DNA of 37,989 bases from an uncultured Bacilli bacterium (GTDB taxonomy: Bacteria > Bacillota_I > Bacilli_A > RF39 > UBA660): positions 1 through 37,989 of the forward strand of contig CANQCI010000018.1 in assembly GCA_947589675.1 (NCBI GenBank). Reading direction: 5' to 3'. Positions within the stretch are counted from its first letter, which is position 1. Each line of letters opens with the position of its first letter. The position numbers were made by a program, and so were the translations under genes. Shown piece by piece: positions 8,940-16,455 of the stretch. The notes below the pieces were generated by a model. It searched no databases. It had not been told where the DNA came from and saw only the letters and a program-made list of their open reading frames with translations.

Positions 8940-10128
8940 AAACTTCTTCTAATGATTTCATTCTTAAGAAATCTTTAAGTTTTAAATGAGTAACTGTACT
9001 AGTAGAATAATCTAATTCATCATTGGTAATGATTATCTTTTTGTGGGAATTATCAATCGAAGCAAAAGCCCCAAATTCTCTTTCATAAGTTTTATCATCT
9101 TGAACTGTATAAGCCACTTGAATATAATATTCTTTTCCATCTTTTTGAGCAATAAAATCTATTTCTTTATCATCATCTTTACTCATAACCTTTAGACTAT
9201 AATCCATATATACTAATTCATTATAAACAATATTTTCTAAATTATGGCTTATATCATATCTATTATTAAAGCAACGTAAAGAATTAAAGGAAACATCTTC
9301 ATTATATATTTTAAAATAATACCAATTTTCCCTTTTAGATTTTGGTAAATAAAGTTTAATTCTATTAATAACATAAGCTTTTTCTAAATATCCTAAATAT
9401 TTAATTATCGTATTTATTGAACCTTTTATATGTTCACTTTTTAAATATCCTTCAATTGACCTTGAAGAAAATACTCGAGCATTGGATATTAAAACATAAT
9501 TAACAATTCTTTTAAATAATTCTTCATTTTTTATTTTAAATCGTAATATTAAATCTTTTACAATAATTGACTCATTTATATCTTTTAAATAAGTCAACAT
9601 TGCTTCGTGCTCAAATTCAAATCTTTTCGGAAAACCACCCCATACAAGATAATCAGCTACGCTAACTTCTTTTTTTAACTCTTGAGAATATTCCAATATT
9701 TCTTTATAAACAAAAGGTCTTATTCTAAATGATACATATCTTCCACTAAAAGCATCAGTATATTCTTTAGATAGTATTTTAGAATTAGAACCTGTGATAA
9801 AAACTGAATTATCATGTAATCTTAAAGTTTTAACTGCTCTATTCCAATTTTTTACTTCTTGTATTTCATCTAAAAATATATAACATTTTCCTTTTTTACG
9901 ATTTTGTTCAACATAACTAATTAACTTTTCACTATCAGATATACTCGTAATAATTGAATCATCTTCAAAATTTAGATAAATTATATTATCCGTTTTTGTA
10001 CTTATTTCCTTCATAATTTGTTCTAAAATTATTGACTTTCCACATCTTCGTATGCCAACAATTATTTTAATTAAGTCAACATCATAAAAATCTCTTATTT
10101 TCTTCAAATAATGTTCCCTAACAATCAT
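8938..10128 (-). CDS. AAA ATPase with DUF4143 domain (first copy)
   Basis: A 396-aa AAA_14/DUF4143 protein. Walker A is GIRRCGKS at 25-32 and Walker B is YIFLDEIQE around 83-91. The C-terminal DUF4143 region has a PD-(D/E)XK-like motif, EIDF followed by YYIQVAY, in which the usual E-x-K is degenerate. The start is taken at 10128 (MIVREHYLKK), which has GGTGA 7 nt upstream; a start at 10185 would place coding sequence inside the palindrome. Upstream lie the 39-bp repeats (10152-10236). Family members are common, often multicopy, accessory proteins with no settled role. A different member follows upstream at 10248. Confidence 0.88.
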   Translation of the reverse strand: MIVREHYLKKIRDFYDVDLIKIIVGIRRCGKSIILEQIMKEISTKTDNIIYLNFEDDSIITSISDSEKLISYVEQNRKKGKCYIFLDEIQEVKNWNRAVKTLRLHDNSVFITGSNSKILSKEYTDAFSGRYVSFRIRPFVYKEILEYSQELKKEVSVADYLVWGGFPKRFEFEHEAMLTYLKDINESIIVKDLILRFKIKNEELFKRIVNYVLISNARVFSSRSIEGYLKSEHIKGSINTIIKYLGYLEKAYVINRIKLYLPKSKRENWYYFKIYNEDVSFNSLRCFNNRYDISHNLENIVYNELVYMDYSLKVMSKDDDKEIDFIAQKDGKEYYIQVAYTVQDDKTYEREFGAFASIDNSHKKIIITNDELDYSTSTVTHLKLKDFLRMKSLEEV

Positions 10129-10151
10129 ACATATCACCAAAATTATTATAT

Positions 10152-10236
10152 TGAACAATTTTTCATTCGTCAACATTTTGTTCACTTAAGTGAACAATTT
10201 TTTTATTTTTGAATTTTTGTTCAGTTGAGTGAACAA
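10152..10236. repeat. 39-bp-period tandem operator-like repeat with palindromes
   Basis: TGAACAATTTTT occurs at 10152, 10191 and 10230, exactly 39 bp apart. Around the second copy is a perfect 20-bp palindrome, TTGTTCACTTAAGTGAACAA (10178-10197). Around the third is an imperfect version (10217-10236) matching at 8 of 10 half-site positions. The first copy is only a half site and lies next to the TATAAT box and RBS of the ATPase gene. The layout suggests binding of a dimeric regulator at two or three sites. Confidence 0.85.
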
Positions 10237-10247
10237 TTTTTCTTAGA

Positions 10248-11567
10248 CTAATTTACCAAGTTTTTAATTAAAAATGTAGCATATAAAGGAATGGATTTTA
10301 TTTTCGTATCTGGATTGTAACCAAAATCTTTTAAACTAATTCTAATCATATACTGAGGATGATATAATTCATCATAAACTTTTAAGCTTTTTGATTGCGT
10401 ATTTTCCTCAGCTTTGACCTCAATGGGAATTATTCCCGCATCTTTTGTCGTAATTAAAAAATCAACTTTGGAATGCCTACTTCCCCTCCAGTACATTAAA
10501 TCAATACCATTCGCTTTTAATTGATTGGCAACATAATTTTCGGTAATAATTCCCTTATACAATTTCATATCATCAAGCATAATAGTTTTTATATCATTAT
10601 TTACTAAACGATTAAATATTCCGACATCAGAGTAATATAATTTAAAAACCGAATTATCCACAAATCCAAGCAATGGCTTCTCTGGCAATTTAACACACTC
10701 GCACATTTGTACCATATTACTTTCGACAAGCCAATTTAATGGTAAAGAATATTCTCGAGCTTTGGCATTTGGACTCACTACAGAATATTGAAATTTTTTA
10801 GAAGCATTTTGCAATTGTGATGATAAAGAATTATATATACTTCGTATTTTTAAAACTTCACCAGAATTGGAAATATGATGGTTCATATCATTTTTATAAT
10901 CCTCGATAATATCGTTTAACTGTGATAAATCATAATTATAATAATCATCGCCACACGAGATTAATGCTTTAACACTTTCTGGCATCCCACCACACAATAA
11001 ATATTTACGATAATATTGAATTGCCTTACTGTGAAGTACCTTCATCGATTTATTATTATCGAAGCAATCCTTTATTTTATCTAAAAGAGCTTGTTGTCCT
11101 AAAGCCATTAAAAATTCTTCAAAATCCATGGGATACATATATAATCTAGATACTTTTCCTACTGGAAAAGGTTTATTTAATCTTGATAATTTTACCCCAA
11201 GTAAAGAACCTGCACATATTATTCTAACATTGCTATGTTTTTCGTGAAAAAATTTCAAATCAGAAATTAGTTCTTCACTTTCTTGAATTTCATCAATAAA
11301 TAAAACACTTCCCTCTTGGTCAAAATCAAAATCCAATAAAGTTTTTAAATCATTAAATTTTTTATCTGATGAGTCATTTGAAGAATATAATTTAACAACA
11401 TCAACATCATACAATAAATTTATTTTTTTGTAATTTTTAAATTCCCTTTGACAAAATTCATCAATAATATAAGTCTTTCCACATTGTCTAACCCCCAAAA
11501 TAATTAGTGGTTTAAAATCTTTTGTATTTTTCCAGTTAATTAACTGATTGTATATTTTTCTTTTCAT
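10248..11567 (-). CDS. AAA ATPase with DUF4143 domain (second copy)
   Basis: A 439-aa protein from a different AAA_14/DUF4143 subgroup than its neighbour at 8938. Walker A is GVRQCGKT at 25-32 and Walker B is LFIDEIQE around 89-96. The C-terminal PD-(D/E)XK-like site is intact here: KVDFLITT followed by PIEVKAEEN. The start at 11567 follows AGGAGTAAAAAAGGAA; an upstream in-frame start at 11603 lacks a site. The region upstream carries three 33-bp direct repeats. The stop lies 12 nt from the palindromic array of the next gene, so each ATPase has its own regulatory array. Confidence 0.88.
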   Translation of the reverse strand: MKRKIYNQLINWKNTKDFKPLIILGVRQCGKTYIIDEFCQREFKNYKKINLLYDVDVVKLYSSNDSSDKKFNDLKTLLDFDFDQEGSVLFIDEIQESEELISDLKFFHEKHSNVRIICAGSLLGVKLSRLNKPFPVGKVSRLYMYPMDFEEFLMALGQQALLDKIKDCFDNNKSMKVLHSKAIQYYRKYLLCGGMPESVKALISCGDDYYNYDLSQLNDIIEDYKNDMNHHISNSGEVLKIRSIYNSLSSQLQNASKKFQYSVVSPNAKAREYSLPLNWLVESNMVQMCECVKLPEKPLLGFVDNSVFKLYYSDVGIFNRLVNNDIKTIMLDDMKLYKGIITENYVANQLKANGIDLMYWRGSRHSKVDFLITTKDAGIIPIEVKAEENTQSKSLKVYDELYHPQYMIRISLKDFGYNPDTKIKSIPLYATFLIKNLVN

Positions 11568-11606
11568 TTCCTTTTTTACTCCTAACACAATTAAGTATAA
11601 CATTTA

Positions 11607-11695
11607 TTACACCTTTTTGCACCCACTTTTCAAATAAAATTACACCTTTTTGCACCCACTTTTGAATGAAATCACACCTTTTTGTAACCACTTTT
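11607..11695. repeat. Three tandem 32-33-bp direct repeats
   Basis: The unit TTACACCTTTTTGCACCCAC followed by TTTT occurs at 11607-11630 and 11640-11663, with a variant (TCACACC...TAACCAC) at 11672-11695. Periods are 33 and 32 bp. The 9-nt linkers are AT-rich and vary. They sit immediately upstream of the second AAA/DUF4143 gene and are unrelated in sequence to the array at 10152. Only three copies and no cas genes, so not CRISPR. Confidence 0.85.
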
Positions 11696-11731
11696 TTTTA
11701 AAGTAGCCATTTTAAGGGCATTTTATTTAAT

Positions 11732-11765
11732 AAAAAAACTATCAAAAATTTTATTTTCAATAGTT
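11732..11765 (-). terminator. Intrinsic terminator of hsp20
   Basis: On the minus strand AACTATTGAAAAT pairs with ATTTTTGATAGTT across a 3-nt loop (11737-11765), followed by a T run (11732-11736). It starts 12 nt after the hsp20 stop. Confidence 0.7.
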
Positions 11766-11776
11766 CTTTTTAACAA

Positions 11777-12151
11777 TTATTTAACTTCAATTAATTTTTT
11801 ATCTTTGTTTTCATCAATTTTGTTAATAGTAATAACTAAGATACCATCTTTAAAGCTTGCACTGATGTTTTCTTCATCAATATCTTCAATATGGAAGGTT
11901 CTTTCAATTTTGCCATATTCTTTTCTTTCACGATGTAAGTATTTCTTGTTTTCTTCCATACTCTTTTCTTTTTCAAGTTTAATCGTAATATTTCCTTTAT
12001 TACATTCAACTTTAATATCTTCTTTCCTATAACCAGGTGCATCCATTTCAATAATTATTTGATTATCTTTTTCATAGATATCACTTCGCATTTTGGCATC
12101 ATCAGCTAAATCATTAAACAAATCATCAAAAAACATTCTACTTGGTAACAT
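11777..12151 (-). CDS. Hsp20/alpha-crystallin family small heat-shock protein
   Basis: A 124-aa ATP-independent holdase with the alpha-crystallin domain over about residues 20-112. Typical features are IIEMDAPGYRKEDIKVE, the Y-L-H-R-E-R segment, the FKDGILVITI strand and a C-terminal lysine-rich extension; the I-x-I-type tail is short. The ATG at 12151 has AAGGAAG 10 nt upstream. It is a single-gene unit with its own CIRCE-controlled promoter and terminator. It is the only gene in the window with a CIRCE element. Confidence 0.95.
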   Translation of the reverse strand: MLPSRMFFDDLFNDLADDAKMRSDIYEKDNQIIIEMDAPGYRKEDIKVECNKGNITIKLEKEKSMEENKKYLHRERKEYGKIERTFHIEDIDEENISASFKDGILVITINKIDENKDKKLIEVK

Positions 12152-12228
12152 AAATAATCATCTTCCTTTCATAAACATTATGTTAAAATATAAATGTTTT
12201 TATTCGTTGATTTCCTATCAACAATTAA

Positions 12229-12270
12229 ATTATAACTCTCTCATTAGCACTTGTCAACTATAAGTGCTAA
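12229..12270 (-). promoter_or_regulatory. Consensus promoter overlapped by a CIRCE (HrcA) operator
   Basis: TTAGCACTT-N9-AAGTGCTAA (12244-12270) is a perfect 9-bp inverted repeat with the 9-nt spacer of CIRCE, the HrcA repressor site. On the minus strand TTGACA (12252-12257), 17 nt and TATAAT (12229-12234) form an exact sigma-A consensus; the -35 box lies inside the operator. HrcA should therefore block polymerase binding until heat stress. Confidence 0.95.
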
Positions 12271-12308
12271 TTTTTTTATTTTAAGCTAAACATTAAAAAT
12301 GGATAAGT

Positions 12309-13745
12309 TTACTTATTTTTGTTATTGTTAATTATTAAACCACGTTTTAATTCTTTTTTGCCCCCAATAGTAAATTTAGTTTTTAGATTTTCTTTAGGTA
12401 TAATCAAATGACAATGCAACCTTTTTAAAGATGCTCCGGAATAGGCTGGTTCACCAAAGCGAAAACAAAGTGCTCCCCCAGGTAAATTATATCCTTTGGT
12501 AAGTTCGTTCCAAATATTTTGTAAATCAATCCACATGCTATCATTCATATCTTCCTTACGATAAATAGGATAACGGGAGACGATTAAAAATTGGGCTTCC
12601 ACATCATCATAAGGAAATCTATTTTGGGATACAAACCAATAATTAGTCATAAATAAAATTTCTTGATTAATATACTGAGGATTCAAAGGGTCTTTACCAT
12701 CATTTTCCATATTAATCATAATATCTAGTTGCTCTTGTTTTCTGGCATTAGGTGGATAAATATATTTATAGTTATTAACATCATCTACTATTTCTACTTT
12801 CTTCTTGTTATCTAATAAACATTCTGTTTTAACGCCATTTTGCCGAGCTAAGACATGCGATTTTTTACTCCAATTACGATTAGGATGATCTTCTAAATAA
12901 TATATTTCTTTAACTCCCTTTTCAATTAAGACTTTCATACATTTATCACAAGGAAACAACGTAGTATAAACAGGACTTGTTATTTTATCTATACTTCCTA
13001 TTTTTTTTAACATATTAATTTCTGCGTGTTCCACCGTCGCATAATATAGTTCTGTTCTATTTTCAATATCCTTTTCAGGGATTTTAAAATCAGTTTGATT
13101 AGCTCCAAAAACATAGGTATCATTAACTTGACAACAAGCCGCTACAGGGACAGAAAAATCAGTTGAATTAGGTAAATAATTGATTAATTCAGGGATAGGT
13201 TCAGGCATATCATCAGTATAATTTATCCGTTCTTTCAAACTGGCAATGGCTTCCATTACCTTTTGTTCATTTTGCTTCATCAACCTCCCAGTTGAAGATA
13301 TCATAATTTTTCTTATTTTATCTGAGGTGGATGTTTCTGATTGCCGAGGTAATATTGCTACTTGCCCACAATAATTTTCTAGCTCTTTTATTTCTTCTTC
13401 ATTATAATTTTCCTTGATGGCAACTAAAACATCTGGTTCAATCGTTTTAATTAAATTCCATTTTGGTTCTCTTACTGGTTTAATAACAATTAAATCGGCA
13501 ATATTAAGTAATTTAATAAAATCATATCGTTCTTTTTCGGGAATAATGGGTCGAGTTTCCCCTTTTCTTTTTTTTATTTTTTCATCACTATCCATTGCTA
13601 CGACTAAAAAATCACATAATCCCCGAGCTTTTTTCAAATACCGCAAATGACCAATATGAAATAAATCCCAAGAACCTTGAACTAAGCCAATACTCTTTCC
13701 TTGGGCTCTAGCTTCCATTATTTTTTCAAAATCTTTCTTTCTCAT
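12309..13745 (-). CDS. Triple fusion: nucleotidyltransferase, dCMP deaminase, HIT domain
   Basis: A 478-aa cytosolic protein with three enzyme domains. Residues 18-150: RfaE/TagD-type cytidylyltransferase with GSWDLFHIGH (HIGH at 30-33) and the downstream STSDKIRK segment. Residues about 195-310: zinc deoxycytidylate deaminase with HAE (His240, Glu242) and PCDKC (Cys266, Cys269). Residues about 325-455: HIT domain ending SGASLKRLHCHLIIP, in which His444 would be the nucleophile and the first His of the HxHxH motif is Arg442. The deaminase would supply dUMP to the thymidylate synthase encoded 1 nt upstream; the substrates of the outer domains are unknown. The ATG at 13745 follows the TAA of the upstream gene, with GGGGAT as RBS. 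Confidence 0.88.
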   Translation of the reverse strand: MRKKDFEKIMEARAQGKSIGLVQGSWDLFHIGHLRYLKKARGLCDFLVVAMDSDEKIKKRKGETRPIIPEKERYDFIKLLNIADLIVIKPVREPKWNLIKTIEPDVLVAIKENYNEEEIKELENYCGQVAILPRQSETSTSDKIRKIMISSTGRLMKQNEQKVMEAIASLKERINYTDDMPEPIPELINYLPNSTDFSVPVAACCQVNDTYVFGANQTDFKIPEKDIENRTELYYATVEHAEINMLKKIGSIDKITSPVYTTLFPCDKCMKVLIEKGVKEIYYLEDHPNRNWSKKSHVLARQNGVKTECLLDNKKKVEIVDDVNNYKYIYPPNARKQEQLDIMINMENDGKDPLNPQYINQEILFMTNYWFVSQNRFPYDDVEAQFLIVSRYPIYRKEDMNDSMWIDLQNIWNELTKGYNLPGGALCFRFGEPAYSGASLKRLHCHLIIPKENLKTKFTIGGKKELKRGLIINNNKNK

Positions 13746-13746
13746 A

Positions 13747-14661
13747 TTATATCCCCACTGGTATGCCTTTAATTTTTTCGCCAGCATGATAATCACTTAA
13801 TTCAAAATCTTCCCGGCGATAATCGGTAATGCGGGGATGACTCTTTACTAGTTTTAAAGTGGGATATGCATTAGATGGGCGATTTAGAATCTCATCAACA
13901 TAATCCATTTGATTTTCATAAATATGAGCATCACTTATTTGATGGATAAATTCATAAGGTTGTAATCCTAAAACATCAGCCATGGCAATTAATAAGGCAC
14001 TATATTGAGCCCAGTTACTAGGTAAACCAATTAAAACATCGCTACTTCTTTGCCACAGTAGCATCGTTAATTTATCATCAAAAATGCGAAAGTGAAGCCA
14101 ACCATGACAAGGAGCTACGACTACCTTTTGAGTATTATCACTATTGCGAATAGTATATTGAGGAATCCATGGCGAAATAATATGCGTCTTTAATTCCGGA
14201 CGTTCTTGCATTTGCTTAATTATTTCCGTAAATTGATTAAAAGAACCACCATCAGATGTAGGAAAATTAGCAAAAGCACAACCATAAGAACCTGGTCCTA
14301 AGTCCCCAGCTTCTAAACCTCTTTTAGCACATTTAGTTGGCGTTACCCAAGCTTTCCACCACTTACATCCAAAGGCGGCTAATTCTTCTTGAGTATGAGC
14401 ACCATTAATAAAAGCAAAAAGTTCGCCAATTGCTGATTTATAAAAGCCCGAAATATCTCTTTCCGTTATAATTGGGGCTCCATCTTCCATTTTAAAACGA
14501 ATAGTTGATGCTCCCATTAAATCAAGGGTGCGAATTTCCTTTCCATGTTCATCCACCATGGGGGATGGACTCCAAGTTCCGTTGGCTAAAATTTCGCGAA
14601 TTAAATTTTTATATTGTTCCCCGATTATTCTTTCTTCATATGGTTTATAAAAATCATTCAT
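13747..14661 (-). CDS. thyA: Thymidylate synthase (ThyA family, divergent)
   Basis: Converts dUMP to dTMP with methylene-tetrahydrofolate. The 304-aa protein keeps the catalytic Cys185 (VVAPCHGWLHF), the phosphate-binding Arg205 (QRSSD), Asn216 equivalent to the dUMP-selecting Asn (GLPSNWAQYS), His246/Tyr248 (SDAHIYEN), the folate-side Glu80 and the C-terminal PVGI. Asn rather than Asp argues against a dCMP hydroxymethylase. Divergent points: the usual DRTGTGT loop is IRTLDLMG, and residues 100-135 (KWWKAWVTPTK to YGCAF) differ from typical ThyA. Start at 14661 with GGGAGG 8 nt upstream. First gene of an operon with the triple fusion, so deaminase and synthase are made together. Confidence 0.88.
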   Translation of the reverse strand: MNDFYKPYEERIIGEQYKNLIREILANGTWSPSPMVDEHGKEIRTLDLMGASTIRFKMEDGAPIITERDISGFYKSAIGELFAFINGAHTQEELAAFGCKWWKAWVTPTKCAKRGLEAGDLGPGSYGCAFANFPTSDGGSFNQFTEIIKQMQERPELKTHIISPWIPQYTIRNSDNTQKVVVAPCHGWLHFRIFDDKLTMLLWQRSSDVLIGLPSNWAQYSALLIAMADVLGLQPYEFIHQISDAHIYENQMDYVDEILNRPSNAYPTLKLVKSHPRITDYRREDFELSDYHAGEKIKGIPVGI

Positions 14662-14842
14662 CACAATTACCTCCCTAAAGCCCCTCTTATCCTTTTAGTC
14701 AAACTAATCGTATTAACTACATTCTAGTTTAACAAACCCCTCGGGTAAAAGCAAGGAAAATTTGGAACCTTGGATAAGCTAATTGCATATATTAAAGTGG
14801 GGATAGTATTAAAATTTTTGTCATATAGAGAGGAGGAATTTT

Positions 14843-15334
14843 ATGCTAAAAACTCCTAATATTTTTATTGTTATCATTTTAATAGCTGTCTTGTTCATGG
14901 CCGTTGGTTATTCTTTATTTGCATCCGATATCGAACTAACAGGAAATGCGGAAATAACTGGGAACTGGAATGTTTTAATAACCGATATCGAAGCTACCGA
15001 TTATAGTCCTAATGCTAATCCCGGAACGCCAACAGCAACTGCCACGACTGCTAATTTCGCTGCCACTTTAAATGCCCCCAGTGATTATGTAACTTACCGG
15101 ATTACTATTAAAAATCTGGGAACTATTGATGCTGTTTTACATACTTTCAACTTAACAAGTGATGAATATGGAACTGATGCTATCAAAATTTTAAATACCG
15201 AATCTGCCCAAGAACTTAAAGCTGGGGAAAGTACTAAAGTTGAAATAACTGTCCTATATGATCCTTTTACCACTTCTAATCCTATCATTACGACCAAAAA
15301 TATTACTGGTACTATACAATATGCCCAAGAATAA
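14843..15334 (+). CDS. Exported protein with SipW-type signal peptide (TasA/camelysin-like)
   Basis: A 163-aa protein with an N-terminal hydrophobic segment and the pattern VGYSLFASDIELTGNAEI, typical of substrates of SipW-type signal peptidases. The mature domain (from about residue 27) is a small beta-rich fold with many Thr/Ala/Asn and a conserved YVTYRITIKNLGT strand, like short TasA/camelysin-type surface proteins. No Cys. The start has a strong GAGAGGAGG site. It is the first gene of a plus-strand module with the signal peptidase and a DUF5305 protein, so it is probably the peptidase's substrate. Fibre formation is possible but not shown. Confidence 0.85.
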   Translation: MLKTPNIFIVIILIAVLFMAVGYSLFASDIELTGNAEITGNWNVLITDIEATDYSPNANPGTPTATATTANFAATLNAPSDYVTYRITIKNLGTIDAVLHTFNLTSDEYGTDAIKILNTESAQELKAGESTKVEITVLYDPFTTSNPIITTKNITGTIQYAQE

Positions 15335-15398
15335 AAAAAATGCCAATATTTATTAAATTTCTTTTTACTATCCCCTTTTATTTTAAATGGAGATTAAA

Positions 15399-16451
15399 AT
15401 GAATTTAAAAGCTAAAGATATAATTTATATATTATTAGTTTATCTACTTATAACTTTGCTTATATCTTTTCAGAAAATATCTATTTATTTACCTATAATC
15501 TTTTGGCTAAGTACGTTTATTTATTTAAAAAAATATTTTACTAAATATATAACTATTAAAAAAATTCCTTATCATTTCGATAAAGCTTTTATTATTAGTC
15601 TTGCCTTTACAATAATTTATTTTTTAAGTGGTTTTAAATTAGGGTTTGCACCTAGTCCTTTTAAACATAATCTTTTTTCTCTTCTAAAAAATATAGGTAT
15701 TTTTTTAATACCTAGTCTGGGCTTAGAAATAGCTCGGTATATATTTGTTTATTATAATAAAAACAAACCCCTAGCTCTTGGTTTAATAACCGTTATTATC
15801 ACCATAATTGAACTTAACTTTTCTTTTATTTTTCTAGCTAAAAATATCTTATTTAAAATTATTTGTGTTCAAATGATTCCCCTTATTATAAAAAATATTT
15901 TATTTACTTATTTAGCTAAAAGAGATGAATTTTTTCTAACTATTATCTTGGTTATAATGGATAATATAACCCTTATTTTTGGTTATTTTCCTAATCTTGA
16001 TTGGTTTAAAGAAGGAACTTTTCTTCTTTTAAAATATGCTTTTATTTATTTAGCAATTAGACCAATTAATGTTACCAAAAGTTATCCTCTTTTATTTTTA
16101 ACTTGTTTAATTGTTTTATTTATGATTGGTATCTTTAATTATAAACCGATTGCTATTTTATCAAATAGTATGAGTCCTTGTTTTAAAAGAAGTGATATTG
16201 TTATTTATAAAAAACTACCCAGTCAAGATCAATTAGAAAAAGGAACAATTATTGTTTTTAAAAAACAAGATACCATTATTATCCACCGGATATATGCCCT
16301 AAATAATGATTATATATTAACTAAAGGTGATAATAATAACCAAGTTGATAATTTTAAAATAACGATGGATGATATCCTTGGTATTTATCAGTTTCATATC
16401 AAATATCTTGGTTATCCATCTATTTGGTTATATGAATATCTTAATTCTTAG
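15399..16451 (+). CDS. SipW-type (ER-like) signal peptidase I with large membrane domain
   Basis: Residues 1-245 form about seven membrane helices. The C-terminal 105 residues are a signal peptidase: SNSMSP with catalytic Ser257, IIHRIY with His296 in place of the Lys of bacterial LepB, and TKGDNN with Asp311. A Ser-His pair is the mark of the SipW/archaeal/ER class. SipW itself is about 190 aa, so the long N-terminal domain is unusual; its role is unknown. The start is ATG 15399, 6 nt after GGAG; the in-frame ATG at 15387 overlaps that site. It lies between its likely substrate and a DUF5305 gene. Confidence 0.85.
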   Translation: MNLKAKDIIYILLVYLLITLLISFQKISIYLPIIFWLSTFIYLKKYFTKYITIKKIPYHFDKAFIISLAFTIIYFLSGFKLGFAPSPFKHNLFSLLKNIGIFLIPSLGLEIARYIFVYYNKNKPLALGLITVIITIIELNFSFIFLAKNILFKIICVQMIPLIIKNILFTYLAKRDEFFLTIILVIMDNITLIFGYFPNLDWFKEGTFLLLKYAFIYLAIRPINVTKSYPLLFLTCLIVLFMIGIFNYKPIAILSNSMSPCFKRSDIVIYKKLPSQDQLEKGTIIVFKKQDTIIIHRIYALNNDYILTKGDNNNQVDNFKITMDDILGIYQFHIKYLGYPSIWLYEYLNS

Positions 16452-16455
16452 GAAG

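Noticed and set aside
11607-11695. CRISPR array
   Set aside because: Only three units, linkers of about 9 nt rather than 30-nt spacers, and no cas genes.
13747-14661. dCMP or dUMP hydroxymethylase instead of thymidylate synthase
   Set aside because: The base-selecting Asn is kept (Asn216) rather than Asp, and the C-terminal PVGI and active-site Cys are typical of thymidylate synthase. dUMP hydroxymethylase cannot be fully excluded.
14665-14842. Riboswitch or T-box upstream of thymidylate synthase
   Set aside because: No convincing stem-loop set or terminator-antiterminator pair; only the RBS is clear, and no strong -35/-10 pair was found.
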